A stretch of 64,000 nucleotides of DNA from Rubrivivax sp. Lineage in GTDB: Bacteria; Pseudomonadota; Gammaproteobacteria; Burkholderiales; Burkholderiaceae_C. Location of the stretch: assembly GCA_020248945.1 (NCBI GenBank), contig JADCGQ010000023.1:1-64000 (forward strand), in the 5' to 3' direction. Position numbers and translations under genes: made by a program. The notes under the pieces are model-generated. The model was not told the DNA's origin and ran no database searches. It worked only from the letters and a program-made list of their open reading frames with translations. Below are positions 27,484 to 35,289 of this stretch, piece by piece; the first letter of the stretch is position 1; every line of letters begins with the position of its first letter.

Positions 27484-28580
27484 ACCCGCCCGCGTTGCTT
27501 CGCCAACACCCGCGCGCCAGTTTCGCCACGGCCGCGCTGCTGGTGCTGGCGGGCTACGCCGTGGCCATCCCGTGGCTGGCGCAACACCGCCACGAGCCGC
27601 TGCCCGACTGGACACTGGCCATCGACCTGCTGCTGGTGCTGCCGCTGCTGTGGTGGTGGCTGCAGCCCGCGCCGCGCGGGCGGGCTGCCGGCTTCGGCGC
27701 GCTGACGATCGCGCTGGCGGGCATCTGGATCGGCGGCTGGTTGCTGCCCGCCGAGAACAAGCAGGTCTGGCTGTGGCTGGAGCCTCTGCGCTGGGTGGTG
27801 ATCGGCGCGCTGGTGCTGGCGCAATTGGCGCTGGCGACGCTGGCCCTGCGGCAGCTGGCCGCCGTGGCGGCGCGTCGGCGGCAGGCCGGGCGCCAGGGCC
27901 AGGTGCTGCCAGGCTTGCTCGAGACCGAGCTGCATGCCGCGCTCGATGCCCAAGCCGCGCGCACGGCCCGGCTCACGGGCCAGGCCGTCAGCGGCGGGCT
28001 GCCCTGGTTCAAACTCGAAGCGCGCCTGTGGCTCTACGCGCTGGCACCGCAGCGCTGGCTGGCCGGCACACCGCCCGCGGGTGAGCGCTGGTTCGGCGTG
28101 CACCGGCAGGGCCAGAACCTGTCCAACCAGATGGGCTTCGTGGTGCTGGCGGCGGTCGAGATTCCGATCGTGCATGGGCTGCTGCACCTGATGGCGGGCC
28201 CGCTGGTGGCCGGCATCGTGACCGCGCTCAGCGTCTACGGCGCACTCTTCCTGTGGGCCGAGGCGCGTGCCACGCGCTGGCGGCCGGTGGCGCTGGATGC
28301 CACCACGCTGCACCTGCGCCACGGCCTCGTCGACGACATCGCCGTGCCGCGCGCGGCCATCGTCGCCGCCAGCCTGCACGGCGGCCCGGCACCCACACGC
28401 ACCAAGGGCCGCCTGCGCCTCGTCGGCATGGGCCGCGCCAACCTGCGCCTGGCACTGGCCCCCGGCACGCGGCTGGCCACGCTCACGGGCGAGCGCGAGG
28501 TGCATGAAGTTTTCCTCGGCGTCGACGAGCCCGAGCGGCTGCTGCGCGCCCTCACCGAACCCGGAACCCAACCCGCATGA
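27480..28580 (+). CDS. Hypothetical membrane protein with C-terminal soluble domain
   Basis: This 366-residue protein has about four helices in the first 130 residues (AALLVLAGYAVAIPWLA, DLLLVLPLLWWWLQP, GALTIALAGIWIGGWLL, WVVIGALVLAQLALATL), then a cytosolic stretch. A second helix pair follows at about 210-260 (QMGFVVLAAVEIPIVHGLLHLMAGPL). The end is PH-like in look (TTLHLRHGLVDDIAVPRAAIVAASL). I do not recognise it. ATGA overlaps at both ends place it firmly in the nucleoside operon, between cdd and purine nucleoside phosphorylase. Confidence 0.75.
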   Translation: MNPPALLRQHPRASFATAALLVLAGYAVAIPWLAQHRHEPLPDWTLAIDLLLVLPLLWWWLQPAPRGRAAGFGALTIALAGIWIGGWLLPAENKQVWLWLEPLRWVVIGALVLAQLALATLALRQLAAVAARRRQAGRQGQVLPGLLETELHAALDAQAARTARLTGQAVSGGLPWFKLEARLWLYALAPQRWLAGTPPAGERWFGVHRQGQNLSNQMGFVVLAAVEIPIVHGLLHLMAGPLVAGIVTALSVYGALFLWAEARATRWRPVALDATTLHLRHGLVDDIAVPRAAIVAASLHGGPAPTRTKGRLRLVGMGRANLRLALAPGTRLATLTGEREVHEVFLGVDEPERLLRALTEPGTQPA

Positions 28581-29404
28581 ACCTCGACGACCTCGTCAGC
28601 ACCAGCGCCGCGCTGATGCGCCAGCGCCTGGGCGCGCGCCAACCCCGCATCGCCGTGCTGCTGGGCAGCGGCTGGGGGCCGCTGGCCGAACAGGTGCAGG
28701 ACGCCGTGTCCGTGCCCTATTCGGACCTGCCTGCGTTCCCGGTGCTGGCCATCGGCGGCCATGCGGGCGTGCTCAAGGCCGGGCGGCTGGGGGCGCAGGA
28801 GGTCATCGTGCTGGCCGGCCGCAAGCACAGCTACGAAACCGGCGCGGCCGACGGCATGAAGGGCGTCATCCGCACGCTCGCGGCCCTGGGCGTGCAGGTG
28901 CTGGTGCAGACCAACGCCGCCGGCAGCCTGGACGCCACCATGCCGCCCGGCAGCGTGATGCTGATCGAGGACCACCTCAACGTCGTGCAGATGAGCCCGC
29001 TGGTGGGCGAGAAGGGTGACAGCCGCTTCGTCGACATGGGCGCGGCCTACTGCCCCACCTTGCGCGCGCGGGCGCAGGCCGCGGCCGTGGCCGCCACCGG
29101 GCAGGCGATGCCGCGCGGCGTGTACGCCTGGGTGCTGGGTCCGCAGTTCGAGACGCCGGCCGAGATCCGCATGCTCCAGGCCTTCGGCGCGCAGGCCGTG
29201 GGCATGAGCACGGTACCCGAGACCATCCTGGCGCGCCATGCCGGCCTGCGTGTGCTGGCGCTGTCGATGATGACGAACATGGCCGCCGGCCTGAGCAGCG
29301 AGACGCTCAGCCACGGCCACACCATGGCCACCGCGCAGGCCGCGAGCGCCCGCGCGGTGCAGTTGCTGGTGGCCGTGGTGCAGGGCCTGGAGACGCCCAC
29401 ATGA
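28577..29404 (+). CDS. Purine nucleoside phosphorylase (class II, trimeric type)
   Basis: This 275-residue enzyme splits inosine, guanosine and related nucleosides with phosphate to base and (deoxy)ribose-1-phosphate. LLGSGWGPLAEQV is the phosphate-binding loop, followed by LAGRKHSYE, TNAAGSLD, GVYAWVLGPQFETPAEIRMLQAFGAQAVGMSTVPE and LSMMTNMAAG. These match the PunA/XapA group rather than the hexameric DeoD. It overlaps both neighbours by four bases. Its sugar-phosphate product feeds deoC after mutase action. Confidence 0.94.
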   Translation: MNLDDLVSTSAALMRQRLGARQPRIAVLLGSGWGPLAEQVQDAVSVPYSDLPAFPVLAIGGHAGVLKAGRLGAQEVIVLAGRKHSYETGAADGMKGVIRTLAALGVQVLVQTNAAGSLDATMPPGSVMLIEDHLNVVQMSPLVGEKGDSRFVDMGAAYCPTLRARAQAAAVAATGQAMPRGVYAWVLGPQFETPAEIRMLQAFGAQAVGMSTVPETILARHAGLRVLALSMMTNMAAGLSSETLSHGHTMATAQAASARAVQLLVAVVQGLETPT

Positions 29405-30216
29405 CATCCCGCATGACGCCCGACATGAACGACCTCGACGCCACCGCGCGCACCGCGCGCACCGCACTCGCCTGCCTCGACCTCACCAGCCTGGCCGACG
29501 GCCATGACGTGGCCGGTGGCGAGGCCGAGATCGAGGCGCTGTGCGCCAAGGCCATCGGCGCGCCGGGCCGCGGCGCCACCGCCGCGGTGTGCGTGTGGCC
29601 ACGGCTGGCGGCCCTGGCGAGATCGCGGCTGCCGGCGCACATCGCCGTGGCCGCGGTGGCCAACTTCCCCGATGGCGGCAGCGACATCGAGCGCGCCGTG
29701 CGCGACACGCGCGCCATCGTCGACGCCGGTGCGCAGGAGGTCGACGTGGTGCTGCCCTACCGCGAGCTGGCCGCCGCGCCCGCGCTGCTGGCCGCCGTGC
29801 GCCGCGCCTGCGACGGCCTCGTGCTGAAGGTGATCCTCGAAACCGGCGAGATGGCCGATGCCGCCACCATCGACGCCGCCTGCCGCATGGCGCTCGATGC
29901 CGGGGCCGACTTCTTGAAGACGAGCACCGGCAAGAAGCCCATCAGTGCCACGCCCGCGGCGGCCGAGCGGCTGCTCGCCGCCATCGTGACGCATGAAGCG
30001 GGTGATGCGGCCGCGCGCAGCCGTGTCGGCTTCAAGCCCGCGGGCGGCATCCGCACCGTGGCCGACGCCGCGCTCTACATCGGGCTCACGGCACAGGCCC
30101 TGGGCGCCGAGGCCGTGAACCCGCGCCGCTTCCGCATCGGCGCCAGCGGCCTGCTCACCGACATCGAAGCCGTGCTTGCCGGCACGCATCGCCCGGCCCC
30201 GGGCGCCAGCTACTGA
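29401..30216 (+). CDS. deoC: Deoxyribose-phosphate aldolase
   Basis: This 271-residue TIM-barrel aldolase converts 2-deoxyribose-5-phosphate to acetaldehyde and glyceraldehyde-3-phosphate. The Schiff-base lysine is in GLVLKVILETG and the second lysine in ADFLKTSTGK; GFKPAGGIRT is the phosphate-binding segment. AVANFPDG and DAGAQEVDVVLPY are further family motifs. Alternative in-frame starts at MTPDMND exist; the first ATG overlaps the previous gene (ATGA) and is preferred. Confidence 0.95.
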   Translation: MTSRMTPDMNDLDATARTARTALACLDLTSLADGHDVAGGEAEIEALCAKAIGAPGRGATAAVCVWPRLAALARSRLPAHIAVAAVANFPDGGSDIERAVRDTRAIVDAGAQEVDVVLPYRELAAAPALLAAVRRACDGLVLKVILETGEMADAATIDAACRMALDAGADFLKTSTGKKPISATPAAAERLLAAIVTHEAGDAAARSRVGFKPAGGIRTVADAALYIGLTAQALGAEAVNPRRFRIGASGLLTDIEAVLAGTHRPAPGASY

Positions 30217-30229
30217 AGAAGACCCCGCC

Positions 30230-32023
30230 ATGAACCTGATCCGCCATTCCGCCCTGGCCCTGGCCGCCACCACCGCGCTGCTGGCCGGCTGCGCCACCGC
30301 GCCCGCGCCGAAGGAGCCCGTCACGCTGCGCGTGGTGGCCTTCAACGACCTGCACGGCCACCTGCAGACCGCCGCGCTGAACCTGCCGCACCCCAACCCC
30401 GCCAGCACAGCGGCCAACCCGGCGCCGCCACTGCGCGTGAACGTCGGCGGCACGGCTGAGCTTGCCGGCCTCGTGAAGGAGCTGCGCAAGGGCGCACCAC
30501 ACAGCGTGGTGGTGAGCAGCGGCGACGCCATCGGCGGCACGCCGCTGATCAGCGCCATCTTCTTCCACGAGGCCACGATCGACGTGATGAACCGCATCGG
30601 CGTCGACGTGGCTGCCCTCGGCAACCACGAGTTCGATGCCGGTGCGGCCGAGCTGCAGCGCGTGCTGGCCGGCGGCTGCCGCCCGGCCCAGCCCGGCGAC
30701 ACCGCGATGTCCTGTGCGCTCGGTCGCCACGAAGGCGCGAAGTTCCCGCACCTCGCGGCCAACGTGCTCAAGGCCGACGGCACGCCGCTGGTGGCGCCTT
30801 CGGTGATCAAGACCTACGGCGGCATCAAGGTCGGCTTCATCGGTGCCGTCACGCGCGGCACGCCGACGATCGTCGTGCCCTCGGGCGTGGCCGGGCTGCG
30901 CTTCACCGACGAGGCCGACGCCATCAACGCCGAGGCCGCGCGGCTGCAGGCGCAGGGTGTGCAGGCCATCGTCGCCACCATCCACGAAGGCGGCTTCAAC
31001 GACGCCGCGCAGATGGAGTGGAACGCCAACAGCTGCCCCGGCCGCCGCGGCGAGATCTTCGAGATCGAGAAGCGCCTGTCGGCTGCTGTCGACGTGGTGC
31101 TGTCGGCGCACACGCACCAGGGCTACGCCTGCGTGATGGACGGTGCTTCCAAGGGCCGTCCGGTGATGCAGGCGCTGAGCTTTGCCCGTGGCGTGAGCGT
31201 GCTCGACCTCGTGCTCGACCCCGCCACGGGCGATGTCGACCGCAGCAAGAGCGTCTGGCGCAACCTGCCGGTGTTCAACGCCCGCACCGAAGCCGCGCAC
31301 CGCGAGCTGATCATCGGCCAGGAGCCGGCACCCTTTGCCGCCGCGCTGCGCGCCGCTCAGCCCGATGCCGACGTGGCGCAGCGCGTGGCCGCCTACGCCG
31401 AGAAGGCCAAGCCGCTGGCCGACCGCGTGGTGGGCCGAATCGGCGGCGCTTTCGACACCGCCGCCAACCGCGGCAGCAGCAGCGCGGGCCGGCTGATCGC
31501 CGACGCGCAGCACGCGGCCACGAGGGCGCCCGACCGCGGCGGCGCGCGCTTTGCGCTGATGAACCCCGGCGGCGTGCGCGCCCCGCTGCCCTGCCGCGGC
31601 ACACCGCCCTGCGAGGTGACCTACGGCGACGTGTTCACGATGCAGCCCTTCGGCAACAGCCTGGTGGTGATGACGCTGACCGGCGCCGAGATCAAGCAGA
31701 TGCTCGAAGACCAGCAGCGCGCCGGCCGCACGAACCCGAGCTTCCTGCTGCCGTCGAAGTCGCTCAGCTACCGCTGGCTCGCCAAGGCGCCCTACGGCCA
31801 GCGTGTGCAGGACCTGCGCATCGACGGCCAGCCGGTGGACCCGGCCGCCGCCATTCGCTTCACCGTCAACAGCTTCATGGCCGATGGGGGCGACGGCCTG
31901 AGCCTGTTGCGCCAGGGCCGCGAACGCCTGGGCGGCGAGCTCGACATCGACGCGCTGGTGAGCTTTCTCAAGACCACGCCGAGCCCGAGCGCCGACGAGC
32001 GCGTTGTCATCGTCAACGACTGA
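30230..32023 (+). CDS. 5'-nucleotidase/UshA-type phosphatase lipoprotein
   Basis: This 597-residue protein has a lipoprotein signal (LLAGC lipobox near residue 21) and a two-domain 5'-nucleotidase. The metallophosphatase part includes FNDLHGHL, SSGDAIGGTPLISAIFFHE and ALGNHEFDAG plus HTHQGYAC. The C-terminal nucleotide-binding domain includes FALMNPGGVRAPLP, YGDVFTMQPFGNSLVVM and FMADGGDGLSLL. It is predicted to act outside the cytoplasm on nucleotides or NAD-type substrates, yielding nucleosides for the importer. The start is 14 bp after deoC. Confidence 0.92.
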   Translation: MNLIRHSALALAATTALLAGCATAPAPKEPVTLRVVAFNDLHGHLQTAALNLPHPNPASTAANPAPPLRVNVGGTAELAGLVKELRKGAPHSVVVSSGDAIGGTPLISAIFFHEATIDVMNRIGVDVAALGNHEFDAGAAELQRVLAGGCRPAQPGDTAMSCALGRHEGAKFPHLAANVLKADGTPLVAPSVIKTYGGIKVGFIGAVTRGTPTIVVPSGVAGLRFTDEADAINAEAARLQAQGVQAIVATIHEGGFNDAAQMEWNANSCPGRRGEIFEIEKRLSAAVDVVLSAHTHQGYACVMDGASKGRPVMQALSFARGVSVLDLVLDPATGDVDRSKSVWRNLPVFNARTEAAHRELIIGQEPAPFAAALRAAQPDADVAQRVAAYAEKAKPLADRVVGRIGGAFDTAANRGSSSAGRLIADAQHAATRAPDRGGARFALMNPGGVRAPLPCRGTPPCEVTYGDVFTMQPFGNSLVVMTLTGAEIKQMLEDQQRAGRTNPSFLLPSKSLSYRWLAKAPYGQRVQDLRIDGQPVDPAAAIRFTVNSFMADGGDGLSLLRQGRERLGGELDIDALVSFLKTTPSPSADERVVIVND

Positions 32024-32027
32024 GGAT

Positions 32028-32054
32028 CCGTTCGGGCTGAGCCTGTCGAAGCCC
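32028..32054. repeat. REP-like repeat unit, copy a
   Basis: CCGTTCGGGCTGAGCCTGTC followed by GAAGCCC is one copy of a dispersed palindromic repeat whose consensus resembles GTTCGCCCTGAGCTTGTCGAAGGGC, widespread in proteobacteria. It forms a hairpin with copy b between the 5'-nucleotidase and deoA genes. Confidence 0.8.
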
Positions 32055-32067
32055 AGGCCCACCACCA

Positions 32068-32095
32068 GGCCCTTCGACAAGCTCAGGGCGAACGG
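32068..32095. repeat. REP-like repeat unit, copy b (inverted)
   Basis: GGCCCTTCGACAAGCTCAGG followed by GCGAACGG is the reverse-oriented partner of copy a. The pair can fold into a long stem around a 13-base loop and may affect transcript stability between the two genes. Confidence 0.8.
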
Positions 32096-32124
32096 GTGGG
32101 GGAAGATCGGGCTGAGCCCCACCT

Positions 32125-32151
32125 CCGTTCGGGCTGAGCCTGTCGAAGCCC
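32125..32151. repeat. REP-like repeat unit, copy c
   Basis: This is a second direct copy of unit a (CCGTTCGGGCTGAGCCTGTC then GAAGCCC). It ends 12 bases before the deoA start codon. Confidence 0.8.
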
Positions 32152-32163
32152 CCGAGCACCTCC

Positions 32164-33495
32164 ATGCCCCCACCCGCCGAGATCATCCGCAGCAAACGTG
32201 ACGGCGCCGCGCTGAGCAGCGACGACATCGACGGCTTCGTGCAAGGCCTCGTCGACGGCAGCTGGTCCGACGCGCAGGCCGCGGCCCTGGCCATGGCCAT
32301 CGTCTGGCGCGGCATGGACGAGCGCGAAACCACCGCGCTCACCCGCGCCATGACGCACTCCGGCCAGGTGCTGCACTGGCAGGCCGAGGCCTTCGGCAAG
32401 CCCGCGATCGACAAGCACAGCACCGGCGGCGTCGGCGACAAGCTCAGCCTGATGCTGGCGCCCATGCTGGCCGCCTGCGGCGCCGTGGTGCCCATGATCA
32501 GCGGCCGCGGCCTCGGCCACACCGGCGGCACGCTCGACAAGCTCCAGGCGCTGCCCGGCTACCGCGTGCAGGTCGAGCCGGATGAGTTCGCGCGTGTGCT
32601 GCACGCGGCCGGCTGCGCCATCGTCAGCGCCGGGCCGCAGCTGGCGCCGGCCGACCGGCGCCTCTATGCGCTGCGCGACGTCACGGCCACAGTGGAGAGC
32701 GTGCCGCTCATCACCGCCAGCATCCTGAGCAAGAAGCTCGCGGCGGGCCTCGATGCGCTGGTGCTCGACGTGAAGTGCGGCGCCGGCGCCTTTGCGCCCA
32801 CGCCGGCCGCGGCGCGTGCCTTGGCCGAAAGCCTGGTGCGTGTCGGCAACGCCGCCGGCCTGCCGACCCGCGCTCTGATCACCGACCAGGACGCCGTGCT
32901 CGGCCACACCGCCGGCAACGCGCTCGAGGTGCAGGAGGCGCTCGACTTCCTCACCGGCCGCGACGGCGGCGCCGGCCGCGACACCGAGCCGGTGCAGCGC
33001 GCCGTGACGCTGGCGCTGGGCGCGCAGCTGCTGGTGCTGGCCGGCCTGGCACCCGACGAGCCCGAGGCACTGGCGATGCTGCAGCACAGCCTGGTCAGCG
33101 GCCGTGCAGCCGAGCACTTCGCGCGCATGGTGCGCGCGCTCGGCGGCCCGGCCGATGTGCTGGCCGATGCGCAGCTGACGCAGGCGCCGGTGCAGCGGCC
33201 CGTGCCGGCGCCCCGCGCGGGTGTCGTCAGCGCCATGGACACCCGCGCCCTCGGCCTGGCCGTGGTGGCGCTGGGCGGCGGCCGGCTCAAGCCCGGCGAC
33301 ACGGTGGACCCGCGCGTCGGCCTGTCGCAAGTACGACCCCGCGGCACGGCGTTGGCCGCCGGCGAGCCACTGGCCCTGGTGCACGCCGCCAGCGAAGCCG
33401 CCGCCGCCGAGGCCGTGCGCGCCGTGCAGGCGGCCTTCACGCTGGCCGACACCGCGCCGCCGCGGCCGGCCGCCGTGCAGCACCTCGTCGGTTGA
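32164..33495 (+). CDS. deoA: Thymidine phosphorylase
   Basis: This 443-residue enzyme converts thymidine and deoxyuridine to base and deoxyribose-1-phosphate. The signature DKHSTGGVGDKLSLMLAPMLAACG is at about residues 79-102, followed by SGRGLGHTGGTLDKL, ALRDVTATVESVPLITASILSKKLAAGLDALVLDVK and a complete C-terminal alpha/beta domain with the RVGLSQVRPRG segment. Its start follows the third REP copy by 12 bases with no clear ribosome binding site. Confidence 0.95.
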   Translation: MPPPAEIIRSKRDGAALSSDDIDGFVQGLVDGSWSDAQAAALAMAIVWRGMDERETTALTRAMTHSGQVLHWQAEAFGKPAIDKHSTGGVGDKLSLMLAPMLAACGAVVPMISGRGLGHTGGTLDKLQALPGYRVQVEPDEFARVLHAAGCAIVSAGPQLAPADRRLYALRDVTATVESVPLITASILSKKLAAGLDALVLDVKCGAGAFAPTPAAARALAESLVRVGNAAGLPTRALITDQDAVLGHTAGNALEVQEALDFLTGRDGGAGRDTEPVQRAVTLALGAQLLVLAGLAPDEPEALAMLQHSLVSGRAAEHFARMVRALGGPADVLADAQLTQAPVQRPVPAPRAGVVSAMDTRALGLAVVALGGGRLKPGDTVDPRVGLSQVRPRGTALAAGEPLALVHAASEAAAAEAVRAVQAAFTLADTAPPRPAAVQHLVG

Positions 33496-33497
33496 AC

Positions 33498-34154
33498 GTG
33501 GCGGTGCGCGTCAAGATCTGCTGCATCGCCAACGAGGCCGAGGCGCAGCTCGCCATCGCCCACGGCGCCGCCGCCATCGGCCTGGTCTCGGCCATGCCCA
33601 GCGGCCCGGGCGTGATCGATGACGCCACCGTGGCGCGCGTGGCCGCCGCGGTGCATGGCCAGCCGGTGCGCAGCTTCCTGCTCACCGCACGCACACGCGC
33701 CGACGACATCGCCGCGCAGCACGCCGCCGCCGGCACGACGACGCTGCAGCTCGTCGACCACGTGCCGCTGCCCGAGCTGCAGCGCCTGCGCGCGCGGGTG
33801 CCGGGCGTGGAGCTGGTGCAGGTGGTGCACGTCACCGGCGAGACCGCGCTGCACGAGGCGCTGGCGGTGGCGCCGTTCGTCGACGCGCTGCTGCTCGACA
33901 GCGGCAACCCGCAGGCCGCCGTCAAGCAGCTCGGCGGCACCGGCCGCACGCACGACTGGGCGCTGGCCCGCCGCATCCGCGACGCCGTGTTCCCGCTGCC
34001 GCTGTGGCTGGCCGGTGGCCTGCGCGTGCACAACGTGGCCGAGGCCATCGCCACCGTGCAGCCGCACGGGCTGGACCTGTGCACCGGCGTGCGCCTGGGC
34101 GGCCGCCTGCATGCCCCCACGCTGGCGGCGTTCATGGCCGCCGTGTCAGCCTAG
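33498..34154 (+). CDS. TrpF-like (phosphoribosylanthranilate isomerase family) protein, orphan
   Basis: This 218-residue TIM barrel resembles TrpF. The catalytic cysteine stands in VKICCIAN (TrpF has KICG) and the catalytic aspartate in ALLLDSG. The phosphate-binding loops read WLAGGLRVHNVAEAI and GLDLCTGVRLGG, where TrpF normally has ...SGVE. It lies at the end of a nucleoside degradation operon and not in a trp operon, so it may be a paralogue acting on another phosphoribosyl compound. The GTG at 33498 gives a family-like N-terminus (MAVRVKICC); a TTG at 33492 overlaps the deoA stop. Confidence 0.75.
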   Translation: MAVRVKICCIANEAEAQLAIAHGAAAIGLVSAMPSGPGVIDDATVARVAAAVHGQPVRSFLLTARTRADDIAAQHAAAGTTTLQLVDHVPLPELQRLRARVPGVELVQVVHVTGETALHEALAVAPFVDALLLDSGNPQAAVKQLGGTGRTHDWALARRIRDAVFPLPLWLAGGLRVHNVAEAIATVQPHGLDLCTGVRLGGRLHAPTLAAFMAAVSA

Positions 34155-34158
34155 GCGC

Positions 34159-35187
34159 ATGGACTCCCTTTCCCAAGCCGCGCTCGGCGCGGCCGTGGCC
34201 GTGGCCGTGATGCAGCGGCGCACCGCCCTCTGGAAGGCCGCCGCCTTTGGCGCCGTGGCCGGCACGCTGCCCGACCTGGACGTGTTCATCGACCACGGCG
34301 ACCCCATCCTCAACATGGTGCTGCACCGGGCCGAGACCCACGCGCTGTTCTGGCTCACGCTGTTCTCGCTGCCGCTGGGCTGGGCGATGGCGGCGCTGGC
34401 CCGAGAACGCCACCAGTGGCGCCCGTGGTGGCTGGCCTCGTGGGCAGTGCTCATCACGCACCCGCTGCTCGACGCCTTCACGGTGTATGGCACGCAGCTG
34501 TTCCTGCCCTTCAGCAACGAGCCCGTGGGCCTGGGCAGCATGTTCATCATCGACCCCGCCTACACGCTGCCGCTGCTGCTGGGCGTGCTGGCGGCGCTGG
34601 CCTTCGCGCAGCGCGCGGCAGCGCTCAAGCTCAACGCCGCCGGCCTGGTGCTCAGCACCGCCTACCTGGGCTGGAGCGCGCTGGCCCAGGCGCACGTGGC
34701 CGACGTGGCACGCGAGTCGCTCGCCGCGCAGGGGCTCAAGGCCGACCGGCTGCTGGTCACGCCCTCGCCCTTCAACACCGTGCTGTGGCGCGTGGTGGCG
34801 GTCGACGAAGCCGGCAGCACCTACCGCGAAGGCTTCTACTCGCTGCTCGATGCGCCCATGCCGCCTGCCGAGCGCATCCGCTTCGACCGCTTCGAGCGTG
34901 GCAACACGCTGGCGGCCGAACTCGCCGGCGACGCCGGCGTGCAGCGCATCCAGGCCTTCAGCGGCGGCCTGTGGGCCCTGCGCGAGCAAGGCGGCCGCGT
35001 CCGCATCAGCGACCTGCGCATGGGCCAGGAGCCGACGTACATCTTCGCCTTCGAGGTCGCCACGCGGCACAGCGCACCGGTGGCACTGGCGCCGACCGTG
35101 CACGTGGGCCGCCGCGCCGACCCCGGGCGTGCGCTGCCCTGGATCTGGCGCCGCCTGCAGGGCGAGCCACTGCCGCCGCCGCGCTGA
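34159..35187 (+). CDS. DUF457/YdjM-type membrane-bound metal-dependent hydrolase
   Basis: This 342-residue protein begins MDSLSQAALGAAVAVAVMQR, then GAVAGTLPDLDVFIDHGDPI, HRAETHALFW and ITHPLLDAFTVYGTQLFLPFS. These His and Asp residues mark the YdjM/YbcI family. About five helices cover residues 15-190, followed by a soluble tail of about 150 residues that carries KADRLLVTPSPFNTVLWRVVA. The start is 4 bp after the TrpF-like gene. Members are called LexA-regulated or metal-dependent hydrolases; the biochemical role is uncertain. Confidence 0.85.
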   Translation: MDSLSQAALGAAVAVAVMQRRTALWKAAAFGAVAGTLPDLDVFIDHGDPILNMVLHRAETHALFWLTLFSLPLGWAMAALARERHQWRPWWLASWAVLITHPLLDAFTVYGTQLFLPFSNEPVGLGSMFIIDPAYTLPLLLGVLAALAFAQRAAALKLNAAGLVLSTAYLGWSALAQAHVADVARESLAAQGLKADRLLVTPSPFNTVLWRVVAVDEAGSTYREGFYSLLDAPMPPAERIRFDRFERGNTLAAELAGDAGVQRIQAFSGGLWALREQGGRVRISDLRMGQEPTYIFAFEVATRHSAPVALAPTVHVGRRADPGRALPWIWRRLQGEPLPPPR

Positions 35188-35289
35188 AACCGCCGCTCGT
35201 CCGTGCCGGGGCGCGCTTCGTCGCCTGGGGATGGGCAGCCGGCAGGCAGTGGCTAGCATCGCCGGCTTTCCGATGCCCGAGGTGATGAC

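Noticed and set aside
32004..32201. 65-codon plus-strand ORF over the REP-like block (DPFGLSLSKP... motif)
   Set aside because: The peptide is simply the repeat translated; the same spurious ORF appears wherever this repeat occurs.
35254..35259. TAGCAT -10-like hexamer before the S9 peptidase gene as another leaderless case
   Set aside because: The start codon is 30 bp downstream and has its own GAGGTG ribosome binding site, so this would be an ordinary leadered promoter.
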